Assembly: GCA_016765435.1 (NCBI GenBank)
Contig: JAESPY010000009.1
Coordinates: 7,388 to 13,886, forward strand
Origin: Emcibacter sp.
GTDB taxonomy: Bacteria; Pseudomonadota; Alphaproteobacteria; Sphingomonadales; Emcibacteraceae
Reading direction: 5' to 3'
Length of the DNA stretch: 6,499 nt
Shown: positions 6,083-6,499 of the stretch, one piece after another
Layout of the letters: each line of letters begins with the position of its first letter
Numbering within the stretch: the first letter of the stretch is position 1
Position numbers and translations under genes: made by a program
The notes under the pieces: generated by a model
The model's input: the letters and a program-made list of their open reading frames with translations, nothing else
The model's database searches: none
What the model was told of the DNA's origin: nothing

Positions 6083-6100
6083 ATCAAATATATTTTTGAT
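6083..6100. promoter_or_regulatory. Putative operator palindrome at the transcription start
   Basis: ATCAAATATATTTTTGAT has perfect 6-bp arms (ATCAAA/TTTGAT) around TATATT. It sits where transcription should start, so a bound repressor would block the promoter. A shorter relative with the same core, TCA-TATATT-TGA (6039-6050), overlaps the -35 box. In addition, ATATATTTGA (6041-6050) and TCAAATATAT (6084-6093) form a perfect 10-bp inverted repeat flanking the promoter. These are natural sites for the downstream Xre-type protein, implying autorepression. Confidence 0.5.
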
Positions 6101-6115
6101 GCATTAGGGACTATC

Positions 6116-6499
6116 ATGAATGAATCAATAGCACATATAGCACAACAAATAAAAGAGGCAAGAGAAGCCAAAGGCCTAAGCCAACGCGCTCTTAGTAAAA
6201 AAGTTGGTATTCCGCAAAGCCATATTTCAAAAATTGAGAATGGAACAGTAAACCTACAGCTATCCAGTCTCATCGAACTCGCACGTGTGCTAGAGTTAGA
6301 ACTAATGCTTGTGCCTAAGAAAGCACAAAAGGCCGCTGGTGTTATTGTAAATGATACGAAGCGCACTAACCGTATTTCGACGGCATACAAAACAGCTGCA
6401 CAGATAGAACAGGCATGTCAATCTGGTTCCAGCAATCAAATACTCAGCACCATAAAAGATCTAGAGAAGTTCATAAAACAGATTAACAATGATGGCGCC
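6116..6499 (+). CDS. Xre/HipB-like helix-turn-helix regulator (3' end outside window)
   Basis: The frame opens at ATG 6116 behind AGGGA and stays open for 128 codons to the window edge. Residues 8-66 form a classic HTH_3 domain: IAQQIKEAREAKGLSQRALS, then KKVGIPQSHISKIENG with the recognition helix at about 33-41, and a closing LIELARVLELELMLVPKK. The last stretch, ending in LVPKK, is typical of HipB-type antitoxins and their Y4mF-like relatives, which pair with HipA-family kinases, as I know them. A further 60 hydrophilic, helical residues (68-128) already make it longer than simple HipB proteins of about 90-100 residues, so the C-terminal extension could hold a toxin-binding region. Codon use is more AT-rich than in the hydrolase operon, suggesting separate acquisition. 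An antitoxin/autorepressor is the favoured role. A lone phage-type repressor or restriction-modification controller is the alternative, because no partner gene is visible. Confidence 0.85.
   Translation, partial: MNESIAHIAQQIKEAREAKGLSQRALSKKVGIPQSHISKIENGTVNLQLSSLIELARVLELELMLVPKKAQKAAGVIVNDTKRTNRISTAYKTAAQIEQACQSGSSNQILSTIKDLEKFIKQINNDGA

Noticed and set aside
5980..6115. AT-rich repeats as a CRISPR array or replication origin
   Set aside because: The repeats are 9-10 bp, few and unevenly arranged, with no DnaA-box series; promoter and operator function explains them better.

Overview
The window looks like chromosome of a Gram-negative, probably proteobacterial, organism of middling base composition. 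The genes are densely packed on the + strand, several products carry Sec-type signal peptides, and purine-rich Shine-Dalgarno sites precede some starts. I cannot fix the genus; a marine-type alphaproteobacterium or a gammaproteobacterium would both fit.

Region 1 (1-5201) is a compact, apparently co-transcribed set of four genes. The order is an exported serine hydrolase of the class C beta-lactamase/DD-peptidase fold (5' end outside the window), a membrane-anchored alpha/beta hydrolase of the proline iminopeptidase (S33) type overlapping it by 4 bp, a DUF819 multi-spanning membrane protein, and a second, longer exported serine hydrolase with a C-terminal DUF3471-type domain, started from TTG behind a strong AGGAGG. 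Two periplasmic penicillin-binding-protein-fold hydrolases, an aminopeptidase-like hydrolase and a permease-like protein suggest a module that cleaves and takes up an unusual peptide or amide. That role is inference.

Region 2 (5202-5979) is a gene graveyard. Just after the last hydrolase lies the first 26 codons of what looks like a PLP-dependent enzyme of the 8-amino-7-oxononanoate synthase/aminotransferase class I-II group. It breaks off into the C-terminal part of an AbiEii/MosT-like nucleotidyltransferase toxin that carries a deletion and frameshifts. Next come an unrecognised ORF and a short arginine-rich peptide, which runs out of frame into the last ~34 residues of a tyrosine recombinase. 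The debris suggests that a mobile element inserted here, truncated the operon's next gene, and then decayed.

Region 3 (5980-6499) is a very AT-rich regulatory region with a near-consensus sigma70 promoter (TTGACT, 17 bp, TATATT), a palindrome at the expected transcription start and further repeats. It drives an Xre/HipB-like helix-turn-helix gene that runs off the end of the window. The layout fits an autoregulated toxin-antitoxin or regulator operon whose partner, if any, lies beyond 6499.
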